Below, piece after piece: positions 52,053 through 60,627 of a stretch of DNA of 64,000 nt. The translations under genes were made by a program, and so were the position numbers. A model generated the notes under the pieces. The model worked only from the letters and a program-made list of their open reading frames with translations, made no database searches and was not told where the DNA came from. The stretch comes from Lachnospiraceae bacterium UBA1721 (lineage in GTDB: Bacteria > Bacillota > Clostridia > Lachnospirales > Lachnospiraceae), in assembly GCA_002317155.1 (NCBI GenBank), contig DCIR01000012.1, positions 1-64,000 on the forward strand, read 5' to 3'. How positions within the stretch are numbered: position 1 is the stretch's first letter; each line of letters opens with the position of its first letter.

Positions 52053-52129
52053 AGATTGCCCACTCTCTACTTTCTATTTTATTATTCAGCAAATCTGTTT
52101 TTCTTAGTTTTATTAATAATAAATAATAA

Positions 52130-52166
52130 AGCCTTTAGCGATTAAATCATACACACGCCAAAGGCT
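52130..52166 (-). terminator. Terminator of map
   Basis: Minus-strand AGCCTTTGGCG / CGCTAAAGGCT with a 15-base loop and a TTATTATTT tail. Confidence 0.75.
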
Positions 52167-52176
52167 AAATAACAAA

Positions 52177-53052
52177 CTACCAGCTGAGGACCTCATGTCC
52201 ATCCTCTGTCACCATTACCATTATCTCCCACTGAGCTGAAGGCATATGGTCTGCAGTGTATACCTCCCAACCATTTTCCTTGTTGGTGTATATCTTTTCC
52301 TTACCCATATTGACCATTGGCTCGATGGTAAACATCATACCGGGCACCAGAAGCATATCTGTTCCTGCCTTTGAAAAATATCCGCACCATGGATCCTCAT
52401 GGAACTCAAGTCCGATTCCGTGTCCACCTATTTCTCTTACAACAGTATATCCTCTGTCATAACAGTAATCATGAACTGCCTGGCTGACATCTCCTAAAAA
52501 TCCCCAGGGCTGTACCTTCTCAAGGCCTGCATAAATAGCTTCCTTGGTAGTATCAACCAGCTTCTTTTTCTCAGGGCTGACATCACCGATGCAGTACATT
52601 CTGGAAGAATCTGAGAAATATCCATTTAATATAGTAGAACAGTCGCAGTTAACTATATCACCATTCTTCAGATATACGCCCTTGTGCGGATAACCATGGC
52701 ACACCTGATCGTTAACGGATGTGCACACACTATAGGGATATCCTTCATAATTAAGAGGTGCAGGGATTGCTCCTGCTGCATATGTCACCTCGTTTACAAT
52801 GTCATCAATTTTCGAAAGCTCCATGCCCTCGCAAATTTCTTTATCAAGAGTATCAAGAATCTGAACATTAACCTTGCAGCTCTTCTTAATCATCTCAATC
52901 TGCTCGGGTGTCTTGATAATGCTGTGATCCGGAACATGTGCCCCCATCATCTTGTACTTCTTTATTTTTGCATCAAAGGGTTCATGACAAGTCTTATATT
53001 TCTTACCGCTGCCACACCAGCAGGGATCGTTTCTTCCTATTTTAGGTAACAT
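52177..53052 (-). CDS. map: Type I methionine aminopeptidase with N-terminal SEC-C motif
   Basis: A 291-residue enzyme that removes the initiator Met. Residues 1-30 are a SEC-C zinc motif (GRNDPCWCGSGKKYKTCHEPF); the catalytic pita-bread domain has NDQVCHGYPHKGVYLKNGDIVNCD (about 113-136, first ligands), GHGIG (His about 215), TIEP (about 247) and the final Glu in QWEIMV (about 275). SEC-C fused versions are common in Clostridia. GAGGA is 5 bases before the ATG. Divergent from nrdD across a long regulatory gap. Confidence 0.95.
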   Translation of the reverse strand: MLPKIGRNDPCWCGSGKKYKTCHEPFDAKIKKYKMMGAHVPDHSIIKTPEQIEMIKKSCKVNVQILDTLDKEICEGMELSKIDDIVNEVTYAAGAIPAPLNYEGYPYSVCTSVNDQVCHGYPHKGVYLKNGDIVNCDCSTILNGYFSDSSRMYCIGDVSPEKKKLVDTTKEAIYAGLEKVQPWGFLGDVSQAVHDYCYDRGYTVVREIGGHGIGLEFHEDPWCGYFSKAGTDMLLVPGMMFTIEPMVNMGKEKIYTNKENGWEVYTADHMPSAQWEIMVMVTEDGHEVLSW

Positions 53053-53153
53053 TTCTGTCCTCTTTCCTTAATATATTAAGCTATGCGAATTGCGACACCT
53101 ATTATAGCACATATTGAAAACTTGTGTATCCATAATTAATATCCTACCACTAC

Positions 53154-53191
53154 CACTACATATTGTATTATGTGAATACTATATCTTGTAT
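53154..53191. promoter_or_regulatory. Two NrdR-like sequences, distal
   Basis: CACTACATATTGTATT (53154-53169) and ATACTATATCTTGTAT (53176-53191) resemble the NrdR box (acaCwATATnTwGtgt). The spacing (about 23 bases) is less ideal than the proximal pair, so they may be chance or weaker sites. Confidence 0.35.
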
Positions 53192-53340
53192 CTGCCACAA
53201 CAGCATATCTACCGAAATTGTAAATACAAATCCAGCCATATATCATTAAAAATCGCATAATTTGCCTCAATAATGGGACCAAAATCTATTGAAAAAAATA
53301 AAAATCGTAATATTGCACAAACTTTTCGCAGGATTTTTTC

Positions 53341-53387
53341 CCACAATATATAGGCTATTATTATTTACAAAGCCACTATATGTTGTT
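53341..53387 (+). promoter_or_regulatory. Proximal pair of NrdR boxes
   Basis: CCACAATATATAGG (53341-53354) and CCACTATATGTTGTT (53373-53387) are offset by 32 bases, about three helical turns, as usual for NrdR. The second box lies inside the spacer of the promoter. NrdR would repress nrdDG when dATP is high. Confidence 0.6.
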
Positions 53388-53392
53388 AAAAT
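53364..53392 (+). promoter_or_regulatory. Promoter of nrdDG
   Basis: TTTACA (53364-53369), 17 bases, TAAAAT (53387-53392). It leaves a leader of about 85 bases before the ATG. The 428-base gap from 53053 holds no gene. Confidence 0.7.
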
Positions 53393-53480
53393 AAATTCTC
53401 GTAGGCTATATGGGTAGATTTGCCCATTTTTAGCCGTCAACGTATTAAACAAATAGTTTTTTTGAGAGAGAGAGAAACAA

Positions 53481-55658
53481 ATGAAGATCATCAAAAGAAG
53501 CGGTGCGGAAGTAGAATTCGACAGTCAGAAAATCATTACCGCGGTTTCCAAGGCTAACCTCACAGTTATCCCCAGCGACCGTATGTCAGATCTTGAGATT
53601 CGCCGAATTGCTGAAGACGTAGAAATCGCTGTATCAAATATGAACAGATCACTCAGCGTGGAAGAAATCCAGGATATCGTTGAGAATCAGATTATGAACC
53701 GCCGCGCTTTTGAAGTTGCACGTCACTATATCACCTATCGTTATAAGAGAGAGATGGTTCGTAAGTCTAATACTACCGACGAACAGATTCTCAGCCTTAT
53801 CGAGTGCAATAACGAGGAAGTTAAGCAGGAAAATTCTAACAAGAATCCTACAATCGTTAGCGTACAGCGTGACTATATGGCAGGTGAAGTAAGTAAGGAT
53901 ATTACCCGTCGTTTCCTTATTCCCAGCGACATTGCTCAGGCTCATGAGCAGGGACTTATCCACTTCCACGATGCTGACTATTTTGCTCAGCATATGCATA
54001 ACTGTGATCTCGTTAACCTCGAGGATATGCTCCAGAACGGAACTGTTATCAGCGGCACCATGATTGAAAAGCCCCACAGCTTCTCAACCGCATGTAATAT
54101 CGCTACACAGATTATCGCTCAGGTTGCTTCATGCCAGTACGGCGGACAGAGTATTTCACTTACTCATCTCGCTCCCTTTGTAGATATCAGCCGTAAAAAG
54201 ATTCGCGAGCAGGTAATCACCGAGTTCTCTGCTATCAAGGCTGATATTACTGAAGAAGAAATCAACACCATCACCGAGAAGCGTCTCCGCGAGGAAGTAC
54301 GTAACGGTGTTCAGATGGTTCAGTACCAGGTTGTTACCCTTATGACCACCAATGGTCAGGCTCCTTTCGTTACCGTATTTATGTACCTCAACGAAGCTCG
54401 CAACGAGCAGGAAAAGGATGACCTTGCTCTTATCATCGAAGAAATGCTCTGCCAGAGATATCAGGGCGTTAAGAATGAGAAGGGTATCTGGATTACACCT
54501 GCATTCCCTAAGCTCATCTATGTTCTTGAGGAAGATAATATCCGTGAGGACAGCAAATATTACTATCTCACCAAGCTCGCTGCAAAGTGTACCGCTAAGC
54601 GTCTTGTTCCTGACTACATCTCTGAAAAGATTATGATGCAGAACAAGATCGACAAGAACGGTGAAGGTCACTGCTACACCTGCATGGGTTGCAGAAGCTT
54701 CCTTACACCTTATGTTGATGAGAACGGCAAGCCTAAGTATTACGGTCGTTTCAATCAGGGTGTTGTTACCGTTAACCTTGTTGACATCGGACTTTCAGCA
54801 GAAAAGAATCTCGACAGATTCTGGGAAATCTTTGATGACCGCATGAAGCTCTGCCATCGTGCACTTCAGGCTCGTCACGAAAGACTTAAGGGAACCGTAT
54901 CCGATGTTGCTCCTATTCTTTGGCAGCACGGTGCTCTCCTTCGTCTTGAAAAGGGTGAGACCATTGACAAGTACCTTACCGGCGGTTACTCTACTCTCTC
55001 ACTTGGATATGCAGGTCTTTGGGAGTGCGTATACAGCCTTATCGGCAAAAAGCTTACCGAGCCCCAGGGTGAAGAGCTTGGTCTTCAGATTATGAAAAAG
55101 CTCAACGAGTACACTTCTCGTTGGAAGGCTGAAGAAAATATTGACTACTCTCTCTATGGAACTCCCCTTGAGAGTACTACATATAAGTTCGCTAAATGTC
55201 TCCAGAAGCGCTTCGGAATTATCCCCGGCGTAACTGACAGAAACTATATCACCAACAGCTATCATGTACATGTAACTGAGAACATCGATGCATTTTCAAA
55301 GCTTGCTCTCGAGTCTAAGTTCCAGGTACTTTCACCCGGCGGTGCTATCTCTTATGTAGAGGTTCCCAACATGCAGGGTAACCTTGATGCTGTACTTTCA
55401 ATCATGCAGTTCATCTATGACCACATCATGTATGCAGAGCTTAACACCAAGAGTGATTACTGCCAGGAATGTGGTTTCGACGGTGAGATTGAAATCAATG
55501 AAAATGAGGACGGCAAGCTGATTTGGAAGTGCCCTAACTGCGGCAACACCGATCAGAACAAGCTCAATGTTGCAAGACGTACCTGTGGTTACATCGGAAC
55601 TCAGTTCTGGAATCAGGGACGTACACAGGAAATCAAGGAGCGTGTTCTTCACCTCTAA
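53481..55658 (+). CDS. nrdD: Anaerobic ribonucleoside-triphosphate reductase
   Basis: A 725-residue class III reductase making dNTPs from NTPs without oxygen. An ATP-cone (about 1-90) for allosteric control precedes the barrel; CYTCMGCRSF (about 395) holds active-site Cys residues; CQECGFDG...CPNCGNTD (about 660-685) is the zinc site; the glycyl radical Gly is in RRTCGYIGTQFWNQGR (about residue 703). Strongly biased codons (CGT, GGT, GTT, CTC) suggest high expression. A GAGAGAGAG stretch stands before the ATG. Needs the activase encoded by nrdG downstream. Confidence 0.96.
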   Translation: MKIIKRSGAEVEFDSQKIITAVSKANLTVIPSDRMSDLEIRRIAEDVEIAVSNMNRSLSVEEIQDIVENQIMNRRAFEVARHYITYRYKREMVRKSNTTDEQILSLIECNNEEVKQENSNKNPTIVSVQRDYMAGEVSKDITRRFLIPSDIAQAHEQGLIHFHDADYFAQHMHNCDLVNLEDMLQNGTVISGTMIEKPHSFSTACNIATQIIAQVASCQYGGQSISLTHLAPFVDISRKKIREQVITEFSAIKADITEEEINTITEKRLREEVRNGVQMVQYQVVTLMTTNGQAPFVTVFMYLNEARNEQEKDDLALIIEEMLCQRYQGVKNEKGIWITPAFPKLIYVLEEDNIREDSKYYYLTKLAAKCTAKRLVPDYISEKIMMQNKIDKNGEGHCYTCMGCRSFLTPYVDENGKPKYYGRFNQGVVTVNLVDIGLSAEKNLDRFWEIFDDRMKLCHRALQARHERLKGTVSDVAPILWQHGALLRLEKGETIDKYLTGGYSTLSLGYAGLWECVYSLIGKKLTEPQGEELGLQIMKKLNEYTSRWKAEENIDYSLYGTPLESTTYKFAKCLQKRFGIIPGVTDRNYITNSYHVHVTENIDAFSKLALESKFQVLSPGGAISYVEVPNMQGNLDAVLSIMQFIYDHIMYAELNTKSDYCQECGFDGEIEINENEDGKLIWKCPNCGNTDQNKLNVARRTCGYIGTQFWNQGRTQEIKERVLHL

Positions 55659-55698
55659 TTCCTGTATCCGACTCATTGATAATCAAGTAAACATAACC

Positions 55699-55731
55699 AA
55701 AAGAGCAGACTTAATTGCCTGCTCTTTTTTT
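55699..55731 (+). terminator. Terminator between nrdD and nrdG
   Basis: AAAAGAGCAG / CTGCTCTTTT with a 10-base loop and a T-run. It would make nrdG expression lower than nrdD by partial termination. Confidence 0.85.
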
Positions 55732-55755
55732 CACAGATACCCAAGAGGATAACCT

Positions 55756-56346
55756 ATGTATTACGGTTCATTAAAAAAGAATGATGTTGCGAACGGCCCC
55801 GGAGTCAGAGTTAATCTCTTTGTCAGCGGTTGTACTCACTGTTGCAAAAACTGCTTTAACGAGGAGACCTGGAAGTTCAACTATGGAGAGCTATACACAG
55901 ATGCCATCACCGATGAAATAATCGAGTCACTCAAGCCTTCTTACGTGGCCGGCATAACTTTTCTTGGTGGTGAACCAATGGAGCCTGCCAATCGCAAAGA
56001 AATCTTAAAGCTGGCAGAACAGATTCATCAGCTGTATCCGTACAAAACCATATGGTGCTACACCGGTTACCTCACAGAGGAATTACTTGCATCCGCAGGC
56101 ATTTGGGATTCTGACAGAGTTCCTTCTGTAGAAGAGCTACCCAGGAACAGAGCAATCGACTGCACTTCACCCGCATCTGATTCCGAAGAACTGGCTCGCC
56201 TTCTTAATCTGATTGATGTGCTGGTTGATGGTGAATTCGTTGATGAAAAAAGAAACCTCATGCTTAAATTCCGTGGCTCTGAAAACCAGCGACTGGTCAA
56301 CCTAAAAAAGACGATTGCAGAAGATACAATCGTCCTTTGGGAATAA
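55756..56346 (+). CDS. nrdG: Anaerobic ribonucleotide reductase activase
   Basis: A 196-residue radical SAM enzyme that generates the glycyl radical on NrdD. The 4Fe-4S motif is CTHCCKNC (CxxxCxxC, about 27-34), preceded by NGPGVRVNLFVSG; GITFLGGEPM (about 73-82) is the SAM-contact region. Residues about 115-145 (DSDRVPSVEELPRNRAIDCTSPASD) form an insertion longer than in E. coli NrdG. AGAGGAT is upstream of the ATG. Cotranscribed with nrdD by read-through. Confidence 0.94.
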   Translation: MYYGSLKKNDVANGPGVRVNLFVSGCTHCCKNCFNEETWKFNYGELYTDAITDEIIESLKPSYVAGITFLGGEPMEPANRKEILKLAEQIHQLYPYKTIWCYTGYLTEELLASAGIWDSDRVPSVEELPRNRAIDCTSPASDSEELARLLNLIDVLVDGEFVDEKRNLMLKFRGSENQRLVNLKKTIAEDTIVLWE

Positions 56347-56382
56347 CTAAATACTCTATGCAATAAAAAATATACAAAAATA

Positions 56383-57120
56383 CTAAATGCAATAAAAACC
56401 GGTTCCGCCACAGCATAAATTGAGACATATATTAGCAATACACAATCTCACGCACAGATTTGGTCCGCTTCTCGGAGCATAACCATATGTATTTTGTCTC
56501 TGTGCATACCAATTAACACCACTCTCAAGCTGGGTAAGAAATCTCTGATACTCTGCGTTTCCGGGTTCGAGTTCTACAGCCTTACGCGCGTGTTCCATTG
56601 CTGATACTGTATTGTTCATTCCGGCATGAGCTACAGCACTATAGAAATACCAGCGTGCATTACGCTGTTCCGACTCCATATTATCCAGGGTAGTTCTGGC
56701 CTCTTTATAATAACCGCTTCTAAGATAATTGCCTGCTGCCCTGAGTCTGACATCCTCTTCATAACCGGTATTGGCACTTCTATTGCCATATCCGTATTCA
56801 AAACCACGACCATTCCAGCTTCCGAATCCCGAGCCAAACGGAGATCCTCCATAACCGGAACCGCCATATCCGGAACCGCCGTAGCCTGACCCGCCATAGC
56901 CGGATCCGCTGTAGCCTCCGGAATATCCTTCGGTGCGTTCTTTCATAATCTGCTGATAAGCAGCCTGTATCTGCTTAAACTTTTCTTCAGCAAGCTCCTT
57001 ATGCGGATTATTCACGTTTGCATCGGGATGATATTTACGACTTAATGCTCTGTATGCTTTTTTTATCTCATCTTCGGAAGCATTTCTTGACACTCCCAAA
57101 ATCGAGTAAGGATCCATCAC
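56383..57120 (-). CDS. J-domain protein with Gly-rich repeats and Cys-rich C-terminus
   Basis: A 245-residue protein. Residues 1-60 form a J-domain with the HPD motif (RKYHPDANV, about 30-38), so it should stimulate a DnaK-type Hsp70. About 68-100 is a tandem GGSGY repeat; about 120-205 is a helical TPR-like region; the end (LCVRLCIANICLNLCCGGTGFYCI) is hydrophobic and rich in Cys, possibly a membrane or metal-binding tail. The zinc finger of DnaJ is absent. Its ATG overlaps the stop of the DUF5685 gene (4 bases), so they are coupled. Confidence 0.85.
   Translation of the reverse strand: MMDPYSILGVSRNASEDEIKKAYRALSRKYHPDANVNNPHKELAEEKFKQIQAAYQQIMKERTEGYSGGYSGSGYGGSGYGGSGYGGSGYGGSPFGSGFGSWNGRGFEYGYGNRSANTGYEEDVRLRAAGNYLRSGYYKEARTTLDNMESEQRNARWYFYSAVAHAGMNNTVSAMEHARKAVELEPGNAEYQRFLTQLESGVNWYAQRQNTYGYAPRSGPNLCVRLCIANICLNLCCGGTGFYCI
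56848..56930. repeat. 15-base tandem repeat in the J-domain gene
   Basis: Five or so in-frame copies of a CCATAnCCGGAnCCG unit encode GGSGY repeats (minus strand). Confidence 0.8.
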
Positions 57121-57950
57121 TTTTTCCTCTTATTTCGTTCAGATTTTACTTCCTCGTATCTGTTCCATACACCTGAATATAAAATATTCCTGAGTATCTC
57201 TGCATTTTCAATGATAGGAAGCATCTCAAACTCACGACAACAGTCGGACATTATCATGGTTAGAATTTCCTGAACTCTTTCATCAAAATCTAAATCATTT
57301 TTACGTACAATTAAAGGATTGTAATTTTTCTTTTTTATATCCTTTTCCAGATCATCATATGCATCAAGGATATAAATAAATCTACCCAAATGATAACCAA
57401 CGGCTCTCAGATTATCAGTCCACTCATCGTTTTTATAAGCAAATACCTCGCTCATTATTTCGCCGAACAATCCGGCCATGCCATCGACATCATCACTTTT
57501 CTGCGCTTCAAGTTCTGACATTTTGGCGAGCTTATCTTTTATAAATATTTCCTTGTCACTGTACTTTTCCCTAATTTTATTACACTTGCAATCCAACAAG
57601 TCTCCGTATAACTTTTTGTGAAGCTTCTTCTCGTCTCTCCAGTCATCCTCGCACTTATAGATTGTCAAAAGTACATTCATATCTGCCAAATAATCCATAA
57701 TACCGTTACGACACATAAGATGCTTGCCTATCGGATGCGCTATGCATCGGCAATAACGCATTTCATTTTCCGGCTCGTACAGAGAAGATAAAAGCAGTGC
57801 CGCAAAAGTCATATCAAAAGAAAGTGTCAGCTGCCCGAATGCTCCAAATTCGTTTTTCAGACATCTGCACAATCCACAGTAATATGAATGATATACGTCA
57901 AATTCTCTGAACTTAAGCTCAGATTTATTTATCGTTATATATCCAAACAT
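57117..57950 (-). CDS. DUF5685 family protein
   Basis: A 277-residue protein with a conserved start MFGYITINKSELKFREFDVYHSYYCGLCRCLKNEFG; Cys/His positions (YYCGLCRCL, CRCIAHP) suggest metal binding. Helical, no membrane segment. DUF5685 proteins of Clostridia are often beside J-domain proteins; no function is established. The ribosome binding site AGAAGGA is part of a repeated sequence copied from the 3' end of the upstream zinc-ribbon gene. Confidence 0.85.
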   Translation of the reverse strand: MFGYITINKSELKFREFDVYHSYYCGLCRCLKNEFGAFGQLTLSFDMTFAALLLSSLYEPENEMRYCRCIAHPIGKHLMCRNGIMDYLADMNVLLTIYKCEDDWRDEKKLHKKLYGDLLDCKCNKIREKYSDKEIFIKDKLAKMSELEAQKSDDVDGMAGLFGEIMSEVFAYKNDEWTDNLRAVGYHLGRFIYILDAYDDLEKDIKKKNYNPLIVRKNDLDFDERVQEILTMIMSDCCREFEMLPIIENAEILRNILYSGVWNRYEEVKSERNKRKK

Positions 57951-57954
57951 ATAA

Positions 57955-58031
57955 TAAATCCTTCTGATAAACTAATTGCCATTACATTCTTCTGATAAAC
58001 TTAATACTATTAAGTCCTTCTGATAAACTGA
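57955..58031. repeat. Three copies of a ~15-22-base sequence between two genes
   Basis: On the minus strand AGTTTATCAGAAGGA occurs at the end of the zinc-ribbon gene, again (AGTTTATCAGAAGAA) and again just before the DUF5685 ATG. The first and last copies also share GGCAAT in front. Confidence 0.85.
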
Positions 58032-58429
58032 TTGCCGCATTTTCTGCATCTTATTTCAATCTTGCCTCTGTGTCTGGGAAGTCTGAGCTTCTGCTTGCAT
58101 TGAGGGCACTTAAAAATCTTATAGTTCTGTCTTTCATAGCTGTTCGCACTATTTCTCCTGACAGAATTCATTATTTTTCCAAACTGTCTTCTTATCCCGG
58201 CTGTCATCTTGAGAAATCTCTCATTCTCACGTCTTCGGGCTACAAAATTTCTCGACATCATTCTGTAATATGTCACACCAATTAAAAGCAAGGTGGCAAT
58301 ATATACATAGCTGTTAAATATTGAGACAATGCACAGTACCAGACATACCCCCATCAGGAATCTTCCCAATGCGTCCTGTCCATATCTTCCGTACATAAAT
58401 CTGACAAGCCAGTTTCTAAATCTATTCAT
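58010..58429 (-). CDS. Small membrane protein with C-terminal zinc ribbon
   Basis: A 139-residue protein: basic N-terminus, a two-helix membrane hairpin (about 22-58), a basic stretch (RRRENERFLKMTAGIRRQFGKIMNSVRR) and a zinc ribbon FKCPQCKQKLRLPRHRGKIEIRCRKCGNQF (about 107-136). GAGG is 9 bases before the ATG. The type (helical hairpin plus rubredoxin-like knuckle) is frequent in Lachnospiraceae but uncharacterised. First gene of a probable operon with DUF5685 and J-domain genes. Confidence 0.8.
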   Translation of the reverse strand: MNRFRNWLVRFMYGRYGQDALGRFLMGVCLVLCIVSIFNSYVYIATLLLIGVTYYRMMSRNFVARRRENERFLKMTAGIRRQFGKIMNSVRRNSANSYERQNYKIFKCPQCKQKLRLPRHRGKIEIRCRKCGNQFIRRT

Positions 58430-58445
58430 AACACAATACCTCAGA

Positions 58446-58477
58446 AATCCCGAAATCGCTACGCTTGTTTCGGGATT
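58446..58477. repeat. Inverted repeat AATCCCGAAA / TTTCGGGATT
   Basis: Ten-base perfect stem with a 12-base loop, 16 bases before the zinc-ribbon gene start; possible operator or leader hairpin. The rest of the 58430-58704 gap holds a terminator and degenerate repeats, no gene. Confidence 0.5.
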
Positions 58478-58534
58478 GTATCACGGTCGTCAAATACATT
58501 CGAACAAGTTCGATATATTTTCCTCGTCGTGTAC

Positions 58535-58563
58535 ACAAAAAAGCAGGGAGAATTTCTCCCTGC
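58535..58563 (-). terminator. Terminator of the AstE-like operon
   Basis: GCAGGGAGA / TCTCCCTGC, 9-base perfect stem, 3-base loop, followed on the minus strand by TTTTTTGTG. Confidence 0.85.
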
Positions 58564-58659
58564 ACTATTATTACCCATATTCACCGGTACATCAATAAAA
58601 TAAATATAAAATATCATTAAGAATTTATGTTATTAACAACATTGAGAATCTGTGTACTC

Positions 58660-58720
58660 AATTATTCATGAAGCGTGCGTAACTATTTATGAATCCCATG
58701 AAAATTACTCATGAAGTCTG
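58660..58720. repeat. Degenerate repeats of a gene's 3' end
   Basis: CTTCATGAGTAAT at the stop of the inactive AstE-like gene recurs downstream on the minus strand as GATTCATAAATAGT and GCTTCATGAATAATT. Confidence 0.5.
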
Positions 58721-59640
58721 TGAATTAATCGGTAAGCTATGTCATACTGTGTCGCAAGAGCACTGTTATGAGCAAAGAAAACTATACCGTCCGTAGGTGC
58801 GGTAATGACCTCTCTAACAGAACCATCACCGGGATCTATGATCTCCGCAAGCTCCATTCCATACCTTACATCATCTCCGCATTTAACCTTACTGCGGAAC
58901 AAACCTGCATGATTTATATAAATCTCTGTCATATCCTGCTCATAAATAACATGACTTATATATCCCGAATGGCTCTCATATCTGATAATTCCCATTCTCT
59001 TAAGGAATCGTAAAACTGCAGCTATCGCCTGTCGCGCAGATGTCTCATCTATGCTCTCATTGCAGTTGGTAAACAATGTGAATGCACAGGTATTATCATC
59101 CTGCCAGTTGTAATTAAGTGTTGTGGTATCGATGGGAAGTGGATGCTTTACTACCACATACGGTAGTCCAAAAAGATTGGCAAGTGAAGTATTCTGATAT
59201 CCTGTCTCCATCATTCGCACGTGAGGAACAAATTCACCTCTCTGATAAAAAGATGTGAACTGAATACCATAGGTATAATCCTTAATCTCATCCAAAAGCT
59301 TTCCTGACAATCTTGAAACAGGCTCACCGTAATCATTTCCGGGAAAACTTCTGTTAATATCCACGCCTTTTACTCCGAAGAACTGTCTCTCCACGTTGAT
59401 TGAATGTGAATTGACATAGGGAATAACCATAATCTGCTTACCGGCAGATACACATCCGTTATTCTCCAGTTCCTTGAGTGCTCTGACAAGCTGACTACAG
59501 ATATACATCTGTTGAATCTCGTTACCACGAACCGGCCCAACAATACATGCTGCCTTCTCACCATGTCCGAACTGATATCCTTTTATTACCATATCATCAC
59601 GATACGGCGATACAAGTCTGCTGATTTCTACTTCCTGCAT
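58705..59640 (-). CDS. AstE-like M14 family paralog lacking metal ligands
   Basis: A 311-residue protein, same length and order as the adjacent AstE-like enzyme. DINRSFPGN (about 94-102), which binds substrate, is kept. The metal site is lost: the first zinc motif HGDE is R-G-N-E here (Arg38), the IHAS motif is IQFTS (Gln127 at the His position), and the catalytic Glu of LVLEMG is replaced by FTLFTN. A hydrolase function is thus unlikely; a regulatory, binding or heterodimer subunit role is inferred. GAGG is 12 bases before the ATG. Last gene of the operon. Confidence 0.8.
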   Translation of the reverse strand: MQEVEISRLVSPYRDDMVIKGYQFGHGEKAACIVGPVRGNEIQQMYICSQLVRALKELENNGCVSAGKQIMVIPYVNSHSINVERQFFGVKGVDINRSFPGNDYGEPVSRLSGKLLDEIKDYTYGIQFTSFYQRGEFVPHVRMMETGYQNTSLANLFGLPYVVVKHPLPIDTTTLNYNWQDDNTCAFTLFTNCNESIDETSARQAIAAVLRFLKRMGIIRYESHSGYISHVIYEQDMTEIYINHAGLFRSKVKCGDDVRYGMELAEIIDPGDGSVREVITAPTDGIVFFAHNSALATQYDIAYRLIHRLHE

Positions 59641-59669
59641 TAATACACCAATCCTCGATTATTTATTCA

Positions 59670-60605
59670 CTAAAACGCATCCGTAAGAATACGCGCCAAC
59701 AAATCTCCCTCATAAACAACAGGATAAATTCTCTGTGTGAAAAGGAGTCCTGATTTTTCAACGGTAATATCCATAAGTTTTTTACCACTTATGGGATCTA
59801 TAAGCTCACCAATTATTTCTCCGGCTTTTACAAAATGATTATGCTCTGTAGTAGGCAGGAAAAGGCCACCCATTTTACTTCTTACAAACTCTACTGAGCC
59901 ATCACTCGATATTGCTGGAATATGGGTGCGAGGTCTGGGACCTGTCCACATTCCGAGTTCGCACAAAATATTAAAAATACCGTCAACTATCTGATGTCCG
60001 TAATCTCTGTTAATCTGATGTCCCTGTCCCATTTCAAGCACAAGTGTCGGAACATTCATTATATTCAGCGCATGAGCCAATGTGGATTCATGCACAGTCG
60101 CAGTCGCATTCATCCAAATCATATCTGCATTGGTAAGCTTCGCAAGCGGAAGCAACTGTTCCGCAAATGTATCGCTCAATCTAACCTGCGGAATCTCTCT
60201 TACAAAAATATCACTTGCATGAATATCAATACAGATGTCTGAACCGATAATGCTGTCGATAATCGCACTGCTGATTCTGTCAGCATGGTCACCCACTGCA
60301 TTTCCCGGAAAGCTTCTGTTCATATCCATATGAGTCATCGGATTATTTCTGCTCGCGAGATCGATTCCCAAAGGATTAAGCGCAGGATAAATATCTACAA
60401 TACCTACAAGACATTCCGGATGCTCCTCTATTCTTCTGGCTACCTCATAACAGATATACTGGCCCTCAATCTCATCTCCGTGAATACCGCTCACAAGCGA
60501 CAATCGGCCTGGAGAATTAATCTCAAGCTGAGGCATTATTCTGTTTCTGACAATTTTGACTTTCTCGCCAACAGGAAGTTCAACTTCCAGAACTGTTTCT
60601 ATCAT
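59670..60605 (-). CDS. Succinylglutamate desuccinylase/aspartoacylase-like M14 enzyme
   Basis: A 311-residue zinc hydrolase of the AstE/AspA group, which cleaves amide bonds of N-acylated amino acids. Zinc ligands are His42 and Glu45 (GIHGDEIEG) and His129 (DIHAS); catalytic Glu191 is in LVLEMGQG; DMNRSFPGN and VRE/RLSD bind substrate. The C-terminal 90 residues form a lipoyl-like beta barrel (GGLFLPTTEHNHFVKAGEIIGELIDP). The ATG at 60605 has GAGG 8 bases upstream and gives the same length as its paralog; the longer frame to 60674 runs through an 11-base hairpin and is rejected. Substrate unknown. Confidence 0.88.
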   Translation of the reverse strand: MIETVLEVELPVGEKVKIVRNRIMPQLEINSPGRLSLVSGIHGDEIEGQYICYEVARRIEEHPECLVGIVDIYPALNPLGIDLASRNNPMTHMDMNRSFPGNAVGDHADRISSAIIDSIIGSDICIDIHASDIFVREIPQVRLSDTFAEQLLPLAKLTNADMIWMNATATVHESTLAHALNIMNVPTLVLEMGQGHQINRDYGHQIVDGIFNILCELGMWTGPRPRTHIPAISSDGSVEFVRSKMGGLFLPTTEHNHFVKAGEIIGELIDPISGKKLMDITVEKSGLLFTQRIYPVVYEGDLLARILTDAF

Positions 60606-60627
60606 CTGTACATCCTCTAAACTAACA

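Noticed and set aside
53053..53480. Riboswitch in the long nrdD upstream region
   Set aside because: No stable nested stems or known aptamer sequence; NrdR-like boxes explain regulation better.
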